Source: UBA6183 sp041302975 (GTDB lineage: Bacteria > Bacteroidota > Bacteroidia > UKL13-3). From it: 6,666 bases of DNA. How positions within the stretch are numbered: position 1 is the stretch's first letter; each line of letters opens with the position of its first letter. A program made the position numbers and the translations under genes. Below are positions 5,721 through 6,666 of this stretch, one piece after another. The stretch covers positions 1 to 6,666 of the forward strand of contig JBFYQC010000121.1 in the NCBI GenBank assembly GCA_041302975.1, written 5' to 3'. A model generated the notes under the pieces. That model had not been told where the DNA came from. It worked only from the letters and a program-made list of their open reading frames with translations, and ran no database searches.

Positions 5721-5807
5721 ACCCGCGTGAGGGATAGTAGCAAGCTACCACGTAGCGCGAATAACCCGACCCCGAGTGAAGCGCAGCGTAACCTCGGGGG
5801 CACGCCC
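5721..5807. repeat. GC-rich structured intergenic repeat between ftsK and the metallopeptidase gene
   Basis: An 87-base block, clearly richer in GC than its A/T-rich flanks, lies just beyond the ftsK stop. CCCCGAG (5770-5776) pairs perfectly with CTCGGGG (5793-5799) across a 16-base loop. GTAG (5737-5740) pairs with CTAC (5745-5748). The edges carry ACCCGCGTGAGGG on one side and GGGGGCACGCCC on the other. It resembles intergenic palindromic repeats that I recall from many Bacteroidota genomes (GGGCGTGCCC ... TATCCCTCACGCGGG in the minus sense), but I cannot confirm copy number here. It holds no credible gene. No T-run follows either stem, so it is not a classic terminator, though the stem may protect or end the ftsK mRNA. 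Confidence 0.6.
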
Positions 5808-5830
5808 AAATTAAATGATATAAAATTAGA

Positions 5831-6666
5831 TTATCCTCTTTCGCGTAACTCGGCTAACCTATCTTCCAATTGCATAATATCACTTACCAATACTTCGCGT
5901 GCTTTGCTGCCTTTAAACGGACCAACAATACCTGCACGTTCTAACTGATCGATTAATCGACCGGCACGGTTGTAACCTAAGTTTAGTTTACGTTGCAACA
6001 AAGAGGTTGATCCTTGCTGATGTTGCACAATAATTTGTGCCGCTTCTTCAAACAAACTATCACGTTCTCGTGGATCAAATTCGGCAGGACCGTTTTCGCC
6101 ATCTTCATCACTTTTTACTTCAGGTAAAATATAAGGTTCTTTACCTTGTTGGTCGCCAATAAAGTTTGCTATTCTGTCTACCTCAGGTGTATCAACAAAA
6201 GCACATTGTAAACGCACCAAATCGTTACCTACGGTGTAAAGCATATCACCCTTACCAATTAATTGGTCAGCTCCGTTTGCATCTAAAATGGTACGCGAAT
6301 CTGTTTTTTGCGATACGCGGAAAGCCACACGTGCCGGGAAGTTTGCTTTAATCATACCGGTAATTACATTTACCGATGGACGTTGTGTGGCCAATATTAA
6401 ATGTATACCAATGGCACGTGCCAACTGCGCCAAACGTGCAATAGGCATTTCTACTTCTTTGCCGGCTGTCATCATTAAATCGGCTACCTCATCAATAACC
6501 ACCACAATGTATGGCAAGAAACGGTGTGGCATTTTATCGGTTGGTACCAACCTGCGGCTTATAAACTTGGCGTTGTATTCTTTAAGGTTACGTACTTGTG
6601 CGTCTTTTAACAAATCGTAGCGTGTATCCATTTCCACACATAACGAGTTAAGTGTATTTACCACCA
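5831..6666 (-). CDS. ftsK: DNA translocase FtsK/SpoIIIE, C-terminal part
   Basis: This is the last 277 codons of an FtsK-type protein, cut by the window edge; the valine (GTG) codon at 6664 is internal, not a start. FtsK is a membrane-anchored hexameric motor at the division septum that pumps DNA, helps clear the terminus and activates chromosome dimer resolution. Visible, counted from that valine: LLKDAQVRNLKEYN (18-31), Walker B YIVVVIDEVADLMM (52-65), LARAIGIHLILATQRPS (81-97) and VAFRVSQKTDSRTILD (113-128). ADQLIGKGDML follows at 132-142. The C-terminal gamma winged-helix domain (about 205-260) includes LNLGYNRAGRLIDQLERAG and reads polar DNA sequences in known FtsKs. A short charged helix, DIMQLEDRLAELRERG, ends the protein. 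Walker A, the linker and the membrane segments lie outside the window. No disruption is seen. It converges on nothing: the next gene downstream runs in the same direction. Confidence 0.97.
   Translation of the reverse strand, partial: VVNTLNSLCVEMDTRYDLLKDAQVRNLKEYNAKFISRRLVPTDKMPHRFLPYIVVVIDEVADLMMTAGKEVEMPIARLAQLARAIGIHLILATQRPSVNVITGMIKANFPARVAFRVSQKTDSRTILDANGADQLIGKGDMLYTVGNDLVRLQCAFVDTPEVDRIANFIGDQQGKEPYILPEVKSDEDGENGPAEFDPRERDSLFEEAAQIIVQHQQGSTSLLQRKLNLGYNRAGRLIDQLERAGIVGPFKGSKAREVLVSDIMQLEDRLAELRERG

Noticed and set aside
5770..5799. CCCCGAG/CTCGGGG hairpin as a classic intrinsic terminator of ftsK
   Set aside because: No T-run follows on the minus strand and it lies inside a larger repeat-like block, so it was annotated as part of the repeat.
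5727..5948. Plus-strand frame of 73 codons over the GC-rich repeat and the ftsK end
   Set aside because: It runs through the structured repeat and is antisense to the conserved FtsK gamma domain; no family resemblance.
6288..6620. Plus-strand frame of 110 codons opposite the FtsK motor domain
   Set aside because: It is antisense to Walker B and the conserved ATQRP region of ftsK; a shadow frame.

Overview
The window looks like chromosome of a member of the Bacteroidota (Bacteroidetes). Three things point there. The Rho factor carries a long Asn/Gln-rich insertion after its N-terminal helical segment, as Rho proteins of this phylum do. Start codons are preceded by A/T-rich sequence with no Shine-Dalgarno. 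Several promoter-like sites match the phylum's TTTG / TAnnTTTG consensus. The genus cannot be fixed from this sequence.

Layout. Bases 1-200 hold the 3' end of a dihydrolipoamide acyltransferase gene (E2, most likely of pyruvate dehydrogenase), closed by a clear intrinsic terminator. Then come rho (478-2139) and a typical 2-Cys peroxiredoxin (2235-2879), both on the plus strand. A hairpin at 2900-2930 can terminate transcription from both sides. Everything after it is on the minus strand. In order of transcription this is: the C-terminal third of an FtsK/SpoIIIE DNA translocase (5831-6666, cut by the window edge), a GC-rich structured repeat (5721-5807), an exported HExxH zinc metallopeptidase (4462-5619), an imperfect palindrome (4354-4417), a small unrecognised lipoprotein (3774-4301), and a HigB-HigA type II toxin-antitoxin operon (3625-2959) with its own promoter and palindromic operator.

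Interpretation. pdhC, rho, prx and ftsK are core genes. The roughly 2.9 kb between the prx terminator and the ftsK stop reads like an accessory insertion. It holds a toxin-antitoxin module and two exported proteins of no assigned pathway, separated by repeat-like intergenic elements. No functional link between these accessory genes can be shown from sequence. I see no RNA gene, CRISPR array, transposase or complete insertion sequence. I do not see convincing evidence of a wholly new system. The most useful leads are the two intergenic repeat-like elements, the autoregulatory architecture of the higBA promoter, and the disordered, AT-hook-like N-terminal insertion of Rho.
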